Source: Fagopyrum homotropicum
Lineage: Eukaryota; Streptophyta; Magnoliopsida; Caryophyllales; Polygonaceae
Length of the DNA: 64,000 bases
Assembly (NCBI GenBank): GCA_033239125.1
Contig: BSWB01000006.1
Location: 33,286,001 to 33,350,000 of the forward strand
Direction of reading: 5' to 3'
In this document: in pieces, positions 21,346 through 34,063 of the stretch
Layout of the letters: every line of letters starts with the position of its first letter
How positions within the stretch are numbered: position 1 is the first letter of the stretch
Notes under the pieces: model-generated
The model's database searches: none
Told to the model about the DNA's origin: nothing
What the model saw: the letters and a program-made list of their open reading frames with translations, nothing else
Position numbers and translations under genes: made by a program

Positions 21346-23749
21346 TCAGAATTGATTGAAGCCGAAATAGCTCGGCTGACGTTGTTTAGCGGGGTTCGGG
21401 TTGTTGCTAGGTGGCTGATGCATGCCAAATTGGGGCGGATAAGTCTGTTGGCTACCAAAAGGGTTTGAGCTTCTGTCGGTCAATGGCATTTCTCCCGCTG
21501 CTATCCTTAGTCTCTGAACTTCTCCTCTTAAAGTTTCGTTCAAAGCTATCAAAATATCAGAAAGAAAAGATGTAATAATAGCTCTTCATATATAGAAAAC
21601 GATGGCTGCATACACTGAAATTTTTCGGTTTGTTTCACATACCATCTTTGAGTGGTGCTTGTTGCTCTTGAGCTTGCAATTTTAACTTCAGTTCCCTGTT
21701 TTCAGCTGTCAGCACAGTTTTGTCTTTCTGCACCATACAAAACATACATTGGTTTGCATACATCTCTTCACTCAAAATACTACAGACTAACATTTTTCCT
21801 CTTGACTTTAAAATGTGGGGTTTACCGTCTTAGTTTTCACTGCACCAATAGTCTAGCAAGATTCAAGAAGATAAATGTGGAATTTAGCAGGACTTATACT
21901 AACCCACCATTTGAGTTAACAGGACAGAGTTCTCATTTTTCTTAAGAACAAATGTAGTCAAGTGTAGATTTCATACAGCTTATTACAAGTGTGCATTCAT
22001 GGATTTTTGCTTACCTGAAGCCCTGTGATTTGTGCAGAGAGGCCTGTTGTTTCTGCCTGTAGAGTCTGAACTTTCCTCTCTAGCTCGCTAGTATATCTTG
22101 TTCTCCTTTCCTTAGAACGCGCAGCAGATTGTCGATTTGAAATGATCCTGTATCCCAGTGGAGAAGAAATGTTCTTTTTAAACCACATATTCTAGAATGA
22201 ATACAATTGAATAGTGACACAACAAAAAACTGCCAAACTGAATTTCAGCACTTCAATTTTTTTTTCTTGACAAGGTTGTAAAAGAAAGATCATAATCTGT
22301 AAGCAGCTTTGACAAGGGTTCAAATTTAAGTTTAGTGTAATATATGACTCAAAGACAGGAAAATTCAATTATATTCTTGCATGACAAGATGCTGAAGCAG
22401 AAATCCATCTCAACTTTCTGGCAAGAAGTAAGTAATATAACATAGAATACAATACTGCATCCAGTGAACCCCAAGCTTGACCAAAGCACCATTGCACCAA
22501 AATTTTCAACTGAAACATCAGCAAAATGACCCAGTGAGTCAACAATGGTCAACTCCCTTATAGAAATCGGTTTTGTTCATAAAGAGCTTCTAAGCCATTT
22601 TTTGTTGTTGAAAGAAACGATTACAAGCTGATTGGTGTGATTTCATTAAATTTCAGCAAGCAAAAATCAAGAACACCAATCTTATTCCTACTACATAGAT
22701 CAGGTTGATCCCTATTATTACATACGCCTAAAACACTGTTGTCAAATTTGTAGCCGAAACATCAGCAAAATGGCTCCCATTAGCCTAAAGTTGTATAAAA
22801 ATATATTTCGCCTAGAATTTGAATAGATCTTAACCGTCAAATTATAATTCGATGTTTGGATTAAGTTTGTTTTCTCACATTTTTTATTTCCTTTTTTGGT
22901 AACTTTTTTAGGTTTTCTACCTTCACCTACAGAAATTCTAAGGAACCAAGCCGCCGCAAAGATGGTGAACTGCAGTAGATGCTAAAATATACGGCTTTTG
23001 CTTTAGCAAACAAGGTGGTAGTAATAATAGGAGAAGAATTGGCATTCTTGAACTTGACACGTTGAATTTAAGATTAGTATCACAATTAGGTGCAACGGAA
23101 ACTAATTGTGACTGTGTAATAGGTTGTCACACAGGTCAGATCGATCCAAATAGTTACTTTCAAAATCATACCTATTAGCTCTCTTGGGATCAATCAAAGC
23201 AAGCTCAGCGAGCTTCTCGGACGTTATCGGCTTCTTTAACCTATCCATATGCGAATCAACCTCCAAAGATGAATCTATTGATCGATTCTGCCGGTAGAAC
23301 CCCGCTCTTTTCTCCCCCGATGGTGACGGAATGGCTAGCAGAGCCGACTTGCCTCCGGTATCTCCTCCGTCAAACACCTGAGCTCCGGGTGAGAGCCCTT
23401 CGAAGAAATTAGCATCCACGGATAAGCTCCGGAGATGCCCGAGCGGAGGTCGACTAGCGGCACTCGTGCTCTTATCACCGCTTCTCGAACACTCGGACAA
23501 GGAATTGATGGCCATCGGAACGTTCAAGGGACAATTGTTAAATGTGGCGATCGAATTCGTAGTGTCAGTGACGGCAGGTATTTCGCCTGCGGGGAGGTCG
23601 AGGAGGAAGTCGTCGGAGAAGCGGGAGAAGGTCTCGGAGTGAGCCCGGCGGTGGCGATACTCGCGGTTTGGAGCTTCGGAGACCATTTCTAAGTCTATTG
23701 GGTTGAATGGACCGGACCCGACCATCTTGGGAGGGAAATCGCGATTCAT
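21346..23749 (-). CDS. Group I bZIP transcription factor (VIP1/RF2b/RSG-like, 4 exons)
   Basis: DNA-binding transcription factor. Minus-strand exons: 23749-23172, 22147-22015, 21727-21643, 21545-21346. All junctions are GT-AG and the total of 996 nt gives 331 residues with no internal stop. The basic region is RIISNRQSAARSKERR (about residues 193-208) with the N-x7-K spacing (N197, K205) characteristic of plant group I instead of N-x7-R. Leucines at 215, 222, 229, 236, 243 and 250 form the zipper. The N-terminal half has HRRAHSET (33-40) and HLRSLSVD (105-112). The latter fits an R-S-x-S 14-3-3 docking site of the kind that controls nuclear entry in RSG/VIP1 proteins, so regulation by phosphorylation is inferred. 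The C terminus is Asn/Pro/Gln-rich and ends FGFNQF. Orthology within group I is not resolved. Confidence 0.93.
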
Positions 23750-24034
23750 CTTTGAGCGGCGGCGATGGCGGACTAGCGGTGCTAGTGGAGGAGAAGAGAT
23801 GGGGTTTCAATAATTGCAGGCTACCGCAGCGTCGCAGGGGTTATTTTTTGGAGAAGCCCGCGATTTTCATGTGATAGAGAAAAAGAGTAAAACTTAAACA
23901 TAAGGCGGGTCTAAAACGTTGATTATGAAGTTCATTATATACTGTAGGTTCTGAGGGTGAATAGGTAAATGTGATTCTCACCACTGGCAACTAGACACGG
24001 CCGCCACAAAATAGGCAATTCTGCGTGTTGGTTG
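23750..24034 (-). promoter_or_regulatory. 5' flank of bZIP gene
   Basis: About 280 bp between the bZIP start codon and the first copia-associated repeat unit. It should hold the 5' untranslated region. The proximal promoter therefore runs directly into repeat DNA. Confidence 0.35.
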
Positions 24035-25121
24035 GAGGTTATTGTCTAGTTTTGCTTTTTCCGACACATGTTTGTTCTGTAAAATATAATCTCATTTCAC
24101 CATCGACGACTACGTTCCCTACTATGGGATTGAACGAGCGGGGAGGGTCGCAATGAAAATCCTCATCCGAAAGAGAGTTGTTATGAAACCTCAAAGCCCT
24201 AGGTAGTCGAAGAGAATTGAAAATGTCTATTTCAGTTTGTTTGATGGCGATTTTTTAACCCTAGGAAACTACCGATCCTACAAAGAGATTGTAATGTGCA
24301 TTCGTAGTTACTCAGATCATACTCGCAAGAGCTTCTTCGGTACACTTCCTCGTAGCATCCAGGTTTTAACAATTTTTCTGGCTTATTTTGTTATTCACGT
24401 CAATTTAAATCCATTGTCTTCATCCTTCCTTGCAATCAAATTAATAAAGAAAGACAACTTCACGTTATTGACCCACCGAACGATGAATTGCTAAAAATAT
24501 GTTGTGTTTCAATGTTGAGTCAAAGGAGTTGAACATGGAGAAGATGTCATAGTTTACTTATGCAACAAATTTCTTTGCAATCTTCTTTGCCTTGGAAATG
24601 ACCTCTTCGATCCCTCCAATCATGTACAATGATTGTTTTAATAGGCCATCGTATTTGTCATTCAACACACCGTACAAATTATTATAACAAACAATTGTCA
24701 ACTTGTCATTGTATTTGTCATTTAATCATGTATAATGGTTGTTGACATTTGATGTTATGATAAGGAAATATTTGTGTGCAGTGTACTAGAACAATCATTC
24801 TACATCGTATACCAAAACAATCATTCTATATCGTATTTGATGTTCTCCTTCAGTTCAACGTATTTTCAAGGAGCACCCGTGAAGACCCTAACAACATGAA
24901 AGGTTGACTCAAGAATCTTCTAGATCTTATTAGCATGACCAACTAACAACTTGTCATCTTCACGGAGCTCGTCCATACCAAAAATGAAATACGTCTTGTT
25001 TGTTTCAAAGTATGTGGTGCTTTGAATGATATAGTATGTCTTGTGTGCAATGAATGTAAGTTTAATGACTATCAACATGCCTTATTCATAGCCTCTTGTA
25101 TGAATTGTTAATATACTACAA
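24035..25121. repeat. Dispersed unit, copy a (copia-associated)
   Basis: Begins near GGTTATTGTCTAGTTTTG. It shares with copies b (25,382-26,590) and c (27,990-29,335) a common order of words: CATCGACGACTAC, TCATCCG(A/G)AAGAGAGTTG, TAACCCTAGGAAA, AACTTGTCATCTTCAC and AATGAATGTAAGTTTAAT. Shared length is about 1.1 kb. It looks like the LTR (or LTR plus leader) of the minus-strand copia element whose coding fragments lie between the copies. Ends were not defined to the base. Confidence 0.65.
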
Positions 25122-25381
25122 AAGATCTATAAGGATGCATCATAGAGTGAATCACTGTGATGTGGAAGGAGCATTAAGTTAAAGTAATGGAGTAGATGTA
25201 GGCTTTTCATGAGGTAGATTAGCTTCAGATAAGAGCTCAAGAGTAAATTCGAAACGGGGCAAGAACGATACCAGAAGGCATGTGATTTCTATCCCAAGAA
25301 AGAAGTGAAGAATCACAAGTTTTTGATGTTGAAGGTGGAATCGAGATAGCTTCAGATAAGCTTTAAGAATTCCCAATAAGA
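25122..25381 (-). pseudogene. Ty1/copia reverse transcriptase fragment
   Basis: The minus strand reads HFFLGIEI, then LLSEANLPHEKPTSTPL, the C-terminal end of copia reverse transcriptase (FLGIE motif and the conserved cysteine/proline stretch after it). It is about 83% similar by eye to 27,725-27,985 and, like that copy, runs directly into a repeat unit at its 5' side. Confidence 0.75.
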
Positions 25382-26590
25382 GGTTATTGTTTAGTTTTGT
25401 ATTTTCTAACATGTTGGTTGGGTAAATTTTATAATTAATCTATCTGAGTTGGGCTATTAAATATGAGCATTAAGATTTAGGGTTTTGGTTTCTAATCATT
25501 ATATAATTTTAAAAAATCTCATTTCAATCATCTCTTCTCTTCTCTTCTCTCTCCATCGACGACTACCTCCTGATGAGATTGAACGAGCATGGAGAGTCGC
25601 CATGAAAATACTCATCCGGAAGAGAGTTGTCATGAAACCAACCCTAGGAATCCGAAGAGAATTGAAGGTGTTTATTGCAGTTTGTTTGATAGTGATTTTC
25701 TAACCCTAGGAAATTGCTGATCCTACGAAGAGATTGTAATTTTATATATTGAATTCATAGTTACTTAGATCCTACTCGTAAGAGCTTCTTCAATCACACA
25801 TCCTCATAGCATCCAGGTTTTAGCAATTTTCCTATCTTATTTTGTTATTCACATCAATTTAAGTCCATTTACTCCATCCTTCATTGTAATCAAATTAACT
25901 AAGAAAGACACTCCACGTTATTGACCAACTGGACGATAAAGTTGCTAAAAATATGTCATTGTGTTTCAATATTGAGTCCGAGTTCAACATGGAAAAGATG
26001 TCATCGTTTGCTTATGCGACATATTCTTTTGCAATATTCTTTGCCTTGGAAATTACCTCTTTGGATCCTCCAACCATGTAGAATGATTGTTTTGATAAGT
26101 CATCGTATTTGTCTTCCAACACACACTATAAATTTCCATAACAAACAATTGTCAACTTGTCAACGTATTTGTCATCCAATCATGTAGAATGATTGTTGAC
26201 ATTTGATGTTATGATAAGGAAATACTTGTGTGCAATGTATCAGAACATTCATTCTACGTCGTATACCAAATAATCATTCTATATTGTATTTGATGCTCTC
26301 CTTCAATTCAAAAGTATTTCCCAAGAGCACCTATGAAGACCTCAATAACATGAAATGCTTACTCAAGAATCTTCTAGATCTTATGAGCACGAGCAACTAA
26401 CAACTTGTCATCTTCACAAAGCTCATCCATACCTAAAATGGCAATGTTATTTACTATGTCTTGTGTTTTTATAAGTATGTGGTGCTTTGAATGATATAGT
26501 ACATCTCTTGTGCAATGAATGTAAGTTTAATTACTATCAACAAGCCTTGTTGACATCTTGTAAAATTTAAACAAGTCTTGTTGAAAGTTC
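25382..26590. repeat. Dispersed unit, copy b (copia-associated)
   Basis: Second copy of the unit described at 24,035. It also ends with AACAAGTCTTGTTGAAAG, as copy c does. It would correspond to the 3' LTR side of the copia fragment at 27,063-27,989, although about 470 bp of other sequence intervenes. Confidence 0.65.
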
Positions 26591-27062
26591 CGAATATTTT
26601 TTAATTAAGTGCTTACAAGTCAAAGGTTGAAAAATTGGTGTTTACTATTTCAATTAGCAATTTTAGATTTTTTTATCCTGTCAAAAATTTTCAAGTTTGT
26701 TAGTATTTGGTGAATGAGTTTTGCAAGGATTTCAGATTTGTATAGAGTTTTTAAGGAGTGTTTAGAGAGATTTTCAAAAGTTAATGTTAAAAGCCTTTTG
26801 GAATTATATGGTAGGTTTCACTTTTTCTTTCAACTTTACCCTTTTTTTTATATCTCTTGTTATATTTGGTATAAGAGATCACAGTTGAGGAAGAGAAATA
26901 TATGAGAGAGAAAATGAGTATATCATTCTTTTCTTCTGTCAAAAGTGACATTTATACCGAACATGTAAATTGGTTGCAATTCGATTATACATTGAACAGT
27001 CTAGATTAGCTCAGATTTGCGAATGATTGATGTCATTGTATACTAGGGTCACCCCCACCCCC
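26591..27062. other. AT-rich segment between repeat copy b and copia RNase H
   Basis: Contains a G-rich run on the minus strand next to the end of the copia frame (about 27,047-27,070, GGGGTAAGGGGGTGGGGG), a plausible polypurine tract. No gene is recognised. Confidence 0.4.
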
Positions 27063-27989
27063 TTACCCCGGCGAACTAGGAGATGGATACATCCATAGTT
27101 TGACAAGAAAACGATTCTGATGTGAAGACGGTATTACTTTGGTGAAAACGTCGGCCAATTGATCATGTGTAGAAATGTGTTGCAGATGAAGTAGTGCTTC
27201 CATGACTTTGTCTCGTTTGAAGTGTCGGTCTATCTTTATGTGCTTCCTTCTCTCATGGAATACTGACTTCTTGCCAATTTGGATGGAAGAATTGTTGTCA
27301 TAATACATTTGAACTAGTTGGGGAGGAGATAGTCCCTATTCTTGAAGCAATCGAATTAACCAAGTTATCTCAACGGCCGTTTGAGCCATTGCTCTATACT
27401 CGGCTTCAGCTGAACTTTTGGAAACGGTGCTTTGCTTCTTAGACTTCCAACTTATAGGAAAAGACCCAAGAAGAACAATGTATCCACCAACACTTTGACG
27501 TGGATAAGAAAAATAAGTCCATTTAGAATTTGTATATGCCAATACAATGGGTTTGTCACAGTTATTGTGTAGAATACCATTTCCTATGGTGCATAGTCCA
27601 TAATGTAGTGTATGGACAAGATCATTCGTATGAGAAGTGCATGGATGTTGCATGAATTAGCTTAGACACTAAACAACATAGCATATATCCGGATGTGTGT
27701 AAGAAAATTCAATTTTCCAACAAGAGATCTATAAGGATGCATCAGAGAGTAAATCACCGTCATTTGGAAGGAGCTTTAAGTTTAAAGTAATGGAGTAGAT
27801 ATAGGCTTCCAAGAGGTATATTAGCTTCAGATAAGAGCTCAAGAGTAAATTTGAAATGGGAAAGAACGATACCAGAAGGCATGTGAGCATCTTGTATCCC
27901 AAGCAAGAAGTCAATAATCTTTAGGTCTTTGATGTTGAAGGTGGAATCAAGATAGCTTCAAATAAGCTTTAAAAACCCCCAACTTTAAA
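27063..27989 (-). pseudogene. Ty1/copia reverse transcriptase-RNase H fragment
   Basis: The minus strand carries LLSEANIPLGS (end of reverse transcriptase), then SVGGYIVLLGSFPISWKSKK, TVSKSSAEAEYRAMA and EITWLIRLLQE. Next are YYDNNSSIQIGKKSVFHERRKHIKID in two parts and HDQLADVFTK, the standard C-terminal RNase H motifs of Ty1/copia. At least two frame breaks are present. It lacks gag, protease and integrase; its 5' side jumps directly into repeat copy c. Confidence 0.9.
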
Positions 27990-29335
27990 TAAGAGTTATT
28001 GTCTAGTTTTGCGTTTTTTGGCATGTTTGTTGGTATTATAAATAATCTATTTAAGTTAGGCTATTAAAGATGAGCATGAAGATTTAGGGTTTTGGTTTCT
28101 AATCATTATTAAATTTACAAAAATCTCATTTTAATCATCTCTTCTCTCCTCCCTCCATCGACGACTACCTCCTCTACGACGAGACTGAACGAGCGTCAAG
28201 TATCGCCATAATAATATTCATCCGGAAGAGAGTTGTCATGAAACCTCAAAACCCTAGGAATCCGAAGAGAATTGAAGGTATTTATTGCAGTTTTTTTATG
28301 GTGATTTTCTAACCTTAGAAAAGTATTGATCCTACAAAGAGATTGTAATTTTAAATATTGCATTCGTAGTTACTCAAATGCTACTTACAAGAGCTTCTTC
28401 GATCACACATCCTCATATCATCTAGGTTTTAACAATTTTATTGTCTTATTTTATTATTCATATCAATTTAAGTCCATTTACTGCATCCTTCCTTGTAATC
28501 AAATTAACTAAGAAAGACAACTTCACATTATTGACCCACCGGACGATAAACTTGCTAAAAATATGTCGTGTTTCAATGTTGAGTCAGAGGAGTTGAACAT
28601 GGAAAAGATGTCATTGTTTGCTTATGCAAAAAATTCCTTTGCAATCTTCTTTGCCTTGGAAATGACCTCTTCGATCCCTCCAACCTTGTAGAATGATTGT
28701 TTTGATAGGTTATTGTATTTGTCATTCAATACACCCTACAAATTTCCATAACAAACCATTGTCAGCTTGTCATTGTATATGTCATTCAATCATGTATAAT
28801 GATTGTTGACATTTGATGTTATGATAAGGAAATATTTGTGTGCAGTGTACTAGAACAATCATTCTATATCGTTTACCAAAACAATCATTCTATATCGTAT
28901 TTGATGATCTCCTTCAATTCAACGTATTTCCAAGGAGCTAGCACCTATAGAGACCCCAACAACATGAAAGATTGACTCAAGAATCTTCTAGATCTTATTA
29001 GCATGAGCAACTAACAACTTGTCATCTTCACGGAGGTCGTTCATACTAAACATGGCAATGATATCTACTACGTCTTGTGTTTTGAATGTATGTGGTGCTT
29101 TGAATGATATAATACGTCTTGTGTGCAATGAATGTCAGTTTAATGATTGTCAACAAGCCTTATTCATAGCTTCTTGTATGAATTGTTAAATAATATGCTA
29201 AGTCTTGTGTGAAATGAATTGTTGAATGTTTTTTTTTTGGTGACTACCAACAAATCTTATTGATAGCTTCTGAATTATCAACAAGTCTTGTTGACAACTG
29301 GTGAAATTTAAACAAGTCTTGTTGAAAGGTTTTTT
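27990..29335. repeat. Dispersed unit, copy c (copia-associated)
   Basis: Third copy of the unit at 24,035. It ends at a T-run followed by a G-run (29,330-29,357). The order on the minus strand is c, polymerase end, b, polymerase fragment, a, which looks like a recombined LTR-internal-LTR-internal-LTR chain with most of the internal region lost. Confidence 0.6.
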
Positions 29336-30221
29336 TTTTTTTTTGGGGGGGGGGTGTGGGGATTAATTAAGTGGTTAGAAGTCAAAGCTTGAAAAATGGG
29401 TGTTTTTTCAATTAAATTAGGTATCACGTTACATATCTTCTTATAACGTTTTTCACGTATGTGAATAACATGAATTTCAATCAACAATAATGTAGATAAC
29501 CATCTAAAATAGCCTTTGACATCGACAAACAAAGACCATGTTTTCCAGTTTGCATAACCTTCAATTTGGCGGTTCGGCAAGTATAGGAAAACCCTTGTAA
29601 AACATAGAAATCCGAAAAGACAAAGATAACCTTTGCTTGTGGCCCATCAATTAGAAAAGGTACAAAGACCGGAACTTTGTACGATAGTAAATCTCCCTTT
29701 GCTTGTGACCCTTATGTGGTTTTATCTAACCCAATTATAAACACCACTTCTTTCGAAGGTAAATAAAAGGTGAAAACGGTGTACTTTGAAAAGAAACATA
29801 AACATGTTGACATTCATTTAGTAATTCACATAAGCAATCATCATCGATCGATCATAGTGTTTAACAGACCCCTTAGATCGAGGGAGACTTAGCCAGACAT
29901 AGAGAAAAGAGAGAAATCAAATGAAAAGAATTGTATTTTCATGTAGTAAAACTCAAATCAAGGAAATAGAAATATTGTAAAATAAATAAACCACGGCTAG
30001 GGTTCCGAAATGAAGTCTAAATGTATGTAATCGGATGATCCGAATGCGATACCCTATGAATCTAGAAACGGGAAATATAGAAAACATCTCGGGCCAAAAC
30101 GTACACAAAATGTTAGGAAAAAGATGAGAAAATAGGTCAAAAGGACAATGATGTCACTGCAGTCCAAACGGCCTAGCGAGACGGCCATAAAATGGCCAAG
30201 AGACCCCTTACATGTCATTTG
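29336..30221. other. Intergenic region without a recognised gene
   Basis: Apart from a homopolymer T/G run at 29,330-29,357, no feature is recognised. At 30,160-30,198 it carries a word (CCAAACGGCCTAGCGAG, then ATGGCC) that reappears in diverged form at 34,138-34,172, beyond the second Athila/Tat-like element. Confidence 0.4.
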
Positions 30222-30274
30222 GAAGCCGCTTTATCTTGTTCGGGTTACAAGCCTTCAACGTATGGGTTGGGTTT
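30222..30274. repeat. 53-bp direct repeat, left copy (flanks truncated retroelement 2)
   Basis: Matches 34,064-34,116 with two substitutions over 53 bp (begins GAAGCCGCTTTATCTTGTTC). Its right end is the exact point where LTR-derived sequence starts. Confidence 0.9.
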
Positions 30275-30774
30275 CGACAAAAGATCGCCTAAATCACGGT
30301 CTCATGGAGTTCCACGACCGTGGTTTAGAGCGTGGAAGTGGATTACGGTTCCATATGATATCCACGACCGTACTTTATACCGTATAACTCTCTGGAATAC
30401 TCCACGTTCATGATGCCAAGATCCACGGCCGTGGTTTAGAGCGTAGACTTCTCTACGACCGTATTTTAGAGCGTGGAAGTGCAAATTGCTTGTGGTTTCC
30501 TTTGTGTCATGCCATTCCTCATCCTAGCATCTCCTTTGACTTCTTTGATGTGTCCTTAATCCTTGGATGTGCTCAAATCTTCTCCTATCTCTCTCAAATG
30601 GTTCGGTTTTAGCTCTTATTCACCTATAATCAACACAAAGCTAATGTAAACCTCCATATCGAAAATATAGACAAACTAGCTAACAAATGCTTCAATGCCT
30701 TGTCAATGAACACTATAATGGATGAAAAACAATTAGAAAAAGTGCCTAAAATATCGCAATATTTCATGCTAACA
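30275..30774 (-). mobile_element. Partial 3' LTR of Athila/Tat-like element 2
   Basis: Nearly identical to 33,564-34,063, the first 500 bp of the element's 5' LTR on the minus strand (both begin TGTTAGCATG). The rest of this LTR is absent: it is cut at 30,275, where the left 53-bp repeat ends. It carries CCACGACCGTGG, CCACGGCCGTGG and related 12-bp palindromes. Confidence 0.8.
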
Positions 30775-32409
30775 AAATACCCCATACTTGCCACTTGCTT
30801 GTCCCCAAGCAAGGTCTTTTGAAAGCTTTAGAACATAAGTTAGGATGAAATATGCATGCAAACTCAAAAACAAAACATCTTTTAGGTAAATATGCTTCTA
30901 GTCAATAGATCATTCTCAAACCTTGCTTCACTCATTCTTGAAACGCTTATATACATAACCAAAGAATGTAGAGGAAAGAAACATCATGGATTGATCAAAC
31001 TTCAATGTAAACATAATAACCTTCAAGCATTATCAAAATCAAGCATAAGAAATTTCAATTTAGATCACCAAGCCAAATAACACTCTTTTGATCTTAAGGA
31101 CTTCCAAATAAGGTCTAGAATGTGGAAGGGAAGGAAAACTTATAAGGAGTGTGGTGCATGAATCCGGGAAAGTGGACAACTAACTCTTTTCTTTTTATTT
31201 CGATTTACAACACCATCAACTTTGAGCTTTGCTCTCTTCTTTTCACATCATTTTCCGACTTTTCTTTTGGAGTTATGGACAGAGGTGCACAAAAACCAAA
31301 GCCTAGGAGATTGACGTTTCTCAATTTTCGAGATGCCTCAAACCCTCGATGCACATACCATAATCCGTTAGGAATATCACTCAATCCGACTTTGGCAAGA
31401 CACAAACACCCGGCTATATGAATGGTACCGAGTTACTCATCGTCATGATTGACTTCCCCAAACCTATTATTTCTATTCTTTGAATGCAAACAATTGCTTT
31501 CATGACCCTCCCACATCAAACATGCCAAAACATAACTCCTCCAAATTCCCGGATAGGTAAGAAAGGCAATTATTTCATTGAGGGGCTAAATGAACAAAGA
31601 AAGGAGAAAGAAAGGTCGAATTGTCTTAATCATTTCATAAAGAAGTATAAGAACTTATCATGTGATTTCAACTTCAATTTCTCAATATGATTTAGATAAA
31701 ACTCTTCACATTATGAAACTTGCAGGAAAGGATAATCAACACATTTAATTCCTTTTCAATTTATTATTCGTTTAGGCATACAATTGTCATCAAAAGCTTA
31801 ATTCACAAGTAGTAATTATCATAGAAATCATCTCAATTCTTAGAAGCACAAAACCTTTTAGAATTTTCAAAATTTTTTAATTTTTATGGGTTTTTCAAAA
31901 GCTTTTTCATGCAATGCAATAATGAAACGTATGACAATGAAATGAAACATGCAAAGTGTTCTCGAATCAAGGCAAGCAAAGTGAGTAGAGTTATTACAAA
32001 CGATAGTCACACCCCACCCCATACTTGAGACAAACATTGTCCCTAATGTTCAAAAAGAAATAAAGAAAAGAAAGAAGGAAAATGAACTCACAAGACGGCG
32101 GTGGAGCGGCTAATGCTGGCAATCATGCATGATCATCACTGTGGTGTTGGCGGTGGTGGAAACGGGAAGAAGCTGGAGTCGAAGTTCCACCCAAACTGCT
32201 GGCGGTAGATGTCTCTCATCATCCTGTCGTGCTTGTCAGCTCGTACATCTCTAGCGTCCTGCCGGACCTCCAAAGCTCCTACTCTCCTGGAGAGGTCGGT
32301 AGCCCAATCCGGAAGCTGCTCGTACCACCCCGGTGTTTGGTTGTACCAAGATGGTGCATCTTGTGGTGCTGGTGCATACGGCGGCTGTGCATACCTGTTC
32401 GCCACTAAG
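30775..32409 (-). mobile_element. Internal remnant of Athila/Tat-like element 2
   Basis: On the minus strand, sequence around 32,040-32,000 reads GGGACAATGTTTGTCTC then a TGGGGTGGGG run, wording typical of the 3' non-coding region of Athila-like elements. A second purine-rich AGTATGGGG at about 30,783 lies just before the 3' LTR. Gag and pol are gone. A short frame ends at 32,136. Confidence 0.65.
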
Positions 32410-32413
32410 CGTG
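32136..32413 (-). pseudogene. Residual retroelement ORF end
   Basis: An open minus-strand frame running into the LTR junction (VANRYAQPPYAPAPQ, WYNQTPGWYEQLPDWATDL, RRVGALEVRQDARDVRADK, QQFGWNFDSSFF). It is rich in Pro, Tyr and Trp and lacks catalytic motifs. It probably is the C-terminal piece of an element-encoded ORF fused to the LTR by deletion. I cannot assign its original role. Confidence 0.5.
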
Positions 32414-34063
32414 CGTGCAAATAAGCTTTAAATTTATAAAACTAGAATCAAGCAAGCGAACCCGCAGTGTACGGATCGGCGTAGTAAAGCAAGAATTCCA
32501 GAGTATCGAACTTAGGGATTTGAGGGGAACAAATTCAGTTGTAAAGTTGTCAAGCAAGAAAAAGGGTAAAGCTTTGCAAATATATTGGGAAAACAACAAC
32601 CCTAAAGATCCAGGTATCTAATTGTGGCAATCGATTCAAGATATACCAAAGAACTAAGGACAAAGTTAAGAGTTGCAAAGGTATGCTAAGGTAAAGCAAT
32701 GTACGGTGAAGTTCCAAGGCTTTATATGACTTATCTAAAGACACTCTCTATAAAGGTTGTTGAGGCTTCAGTATAGAAAGGATTTAAAGACAAGAATTAA
32801 TCTCAAATACCCAAACTTGTAACCCAATGATCAAAACTAACTAAACCGATTAAGGTTGTGACACTCGAAATCGAAGTAGAGGTTGTTGAGGCTTCACTAC
32901 TACCTAGAAAAGGGCAAACCTAGACTAGATTAAAGCTAATCTTTAACCTTGGATCAAAGTAAAAGCAAAGTTCGTAAACTGGTGTAAATTACGGGCAAAT
33001 CTTGAGTTCCACGGCCGTGGAACTTCAAGAACAAACCGTGATTTTGGTTCGTCGGCGAAGTTTCTCTAACTCTCAGGGTCCAATCTGTTTACGATCGATC
33101 TATCATCATCTAAGCCACAACTATCAACCCTTCACCTTAGAATTGCTAAAGGGTTTTAGCCAATAACCATTGTCATGATATCAATATTCAAATCAAAGAG
33201 AATAAAAGATGAAAATCCTCGAAAACCTTCAATAAAACTTAATTCAATCTCAAATCCACACACAAAGATGTTATGTATATCAGATTTGAAACAAACACAA
33301 ACCAATAACAATCCTTGATAAGAACGAAGGACGGGGTGTCAATCCGTCTTCTAATCAAACCTAAGGACAAAAGGCGTAACTTCCGCCACAAGCGACTCCC
33401 AAATCTTCAAACCCTCGCGAATCACGTTTGCAAGCGCAAATCTCCGGACGTCCAATGCAGCCCTAAGCACTTGTGTCAAATTCTCTCCTCTCCAGCCTTT
33501 TTATAAGAAAGGATAAAATAACCGTCCGGCCCATGTGCGTAAATGATGTGGCAATAATTAATTCGACAAAAGATCGCCTAAATCACGGTCTCATGGAGTT
33601 CCACGACCGTGGTTTAAAGCGTGGAAGTGGATTACGGTTTCATATGATTTCCACGGCCGTACTTTATACCGTGTAGCTCTCTGGAATACTCCACGTTCAT
33701 GATGTCAAGATCCACGGTCGTGGTTTAGAGCGTGGACTTCTCTACGACCGTATTTTAGAGCATGGAAGTGCAAATTGCTTGTGGTTTCCTTTGTGTCGTG
33801 CCATTCCTCATCCTAACATCTCTTTTGACTTCTTTGATGTGTCCTTAATCCTTGGATGTGCTCAAATCTTCTCCTATCTCTCTCAAATGATTCGGTTTTA
33901 GCTCTTATTCACCTATAATCAACACAAAGCTAATGTAGACCTCCATATCGAAAATATAGACAAACTAGCTAACAAATGCTTCAATGCCTTATCAATGAAC
34001 ACTATAATGGATGAAAAACAATTATAAAAAGTGCCTAGAATATCGCAATATTTCATGCTAACA
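32410..34063 (-). mobile_element. 5' LTR of Athila/Tat-like element 2 (about 1.65 kb)
   Basis: Starts on the minus strand with TGTTAGCATG at 34,063. The end near 32,410 (CTTTAAATTTATAAA and CGAACCCGCAGTGTACGG on the plus strand) matches the end of the LTR at 16.1-16.2 kb, so the two elements are related. It contains CCACGGCCGTGG (about 33,007) and further copies at 33,600-33,725. The primer-binding site that should follow is deleted: LTR sequence passes directly into the residual ORF. Confidence 0.75.
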
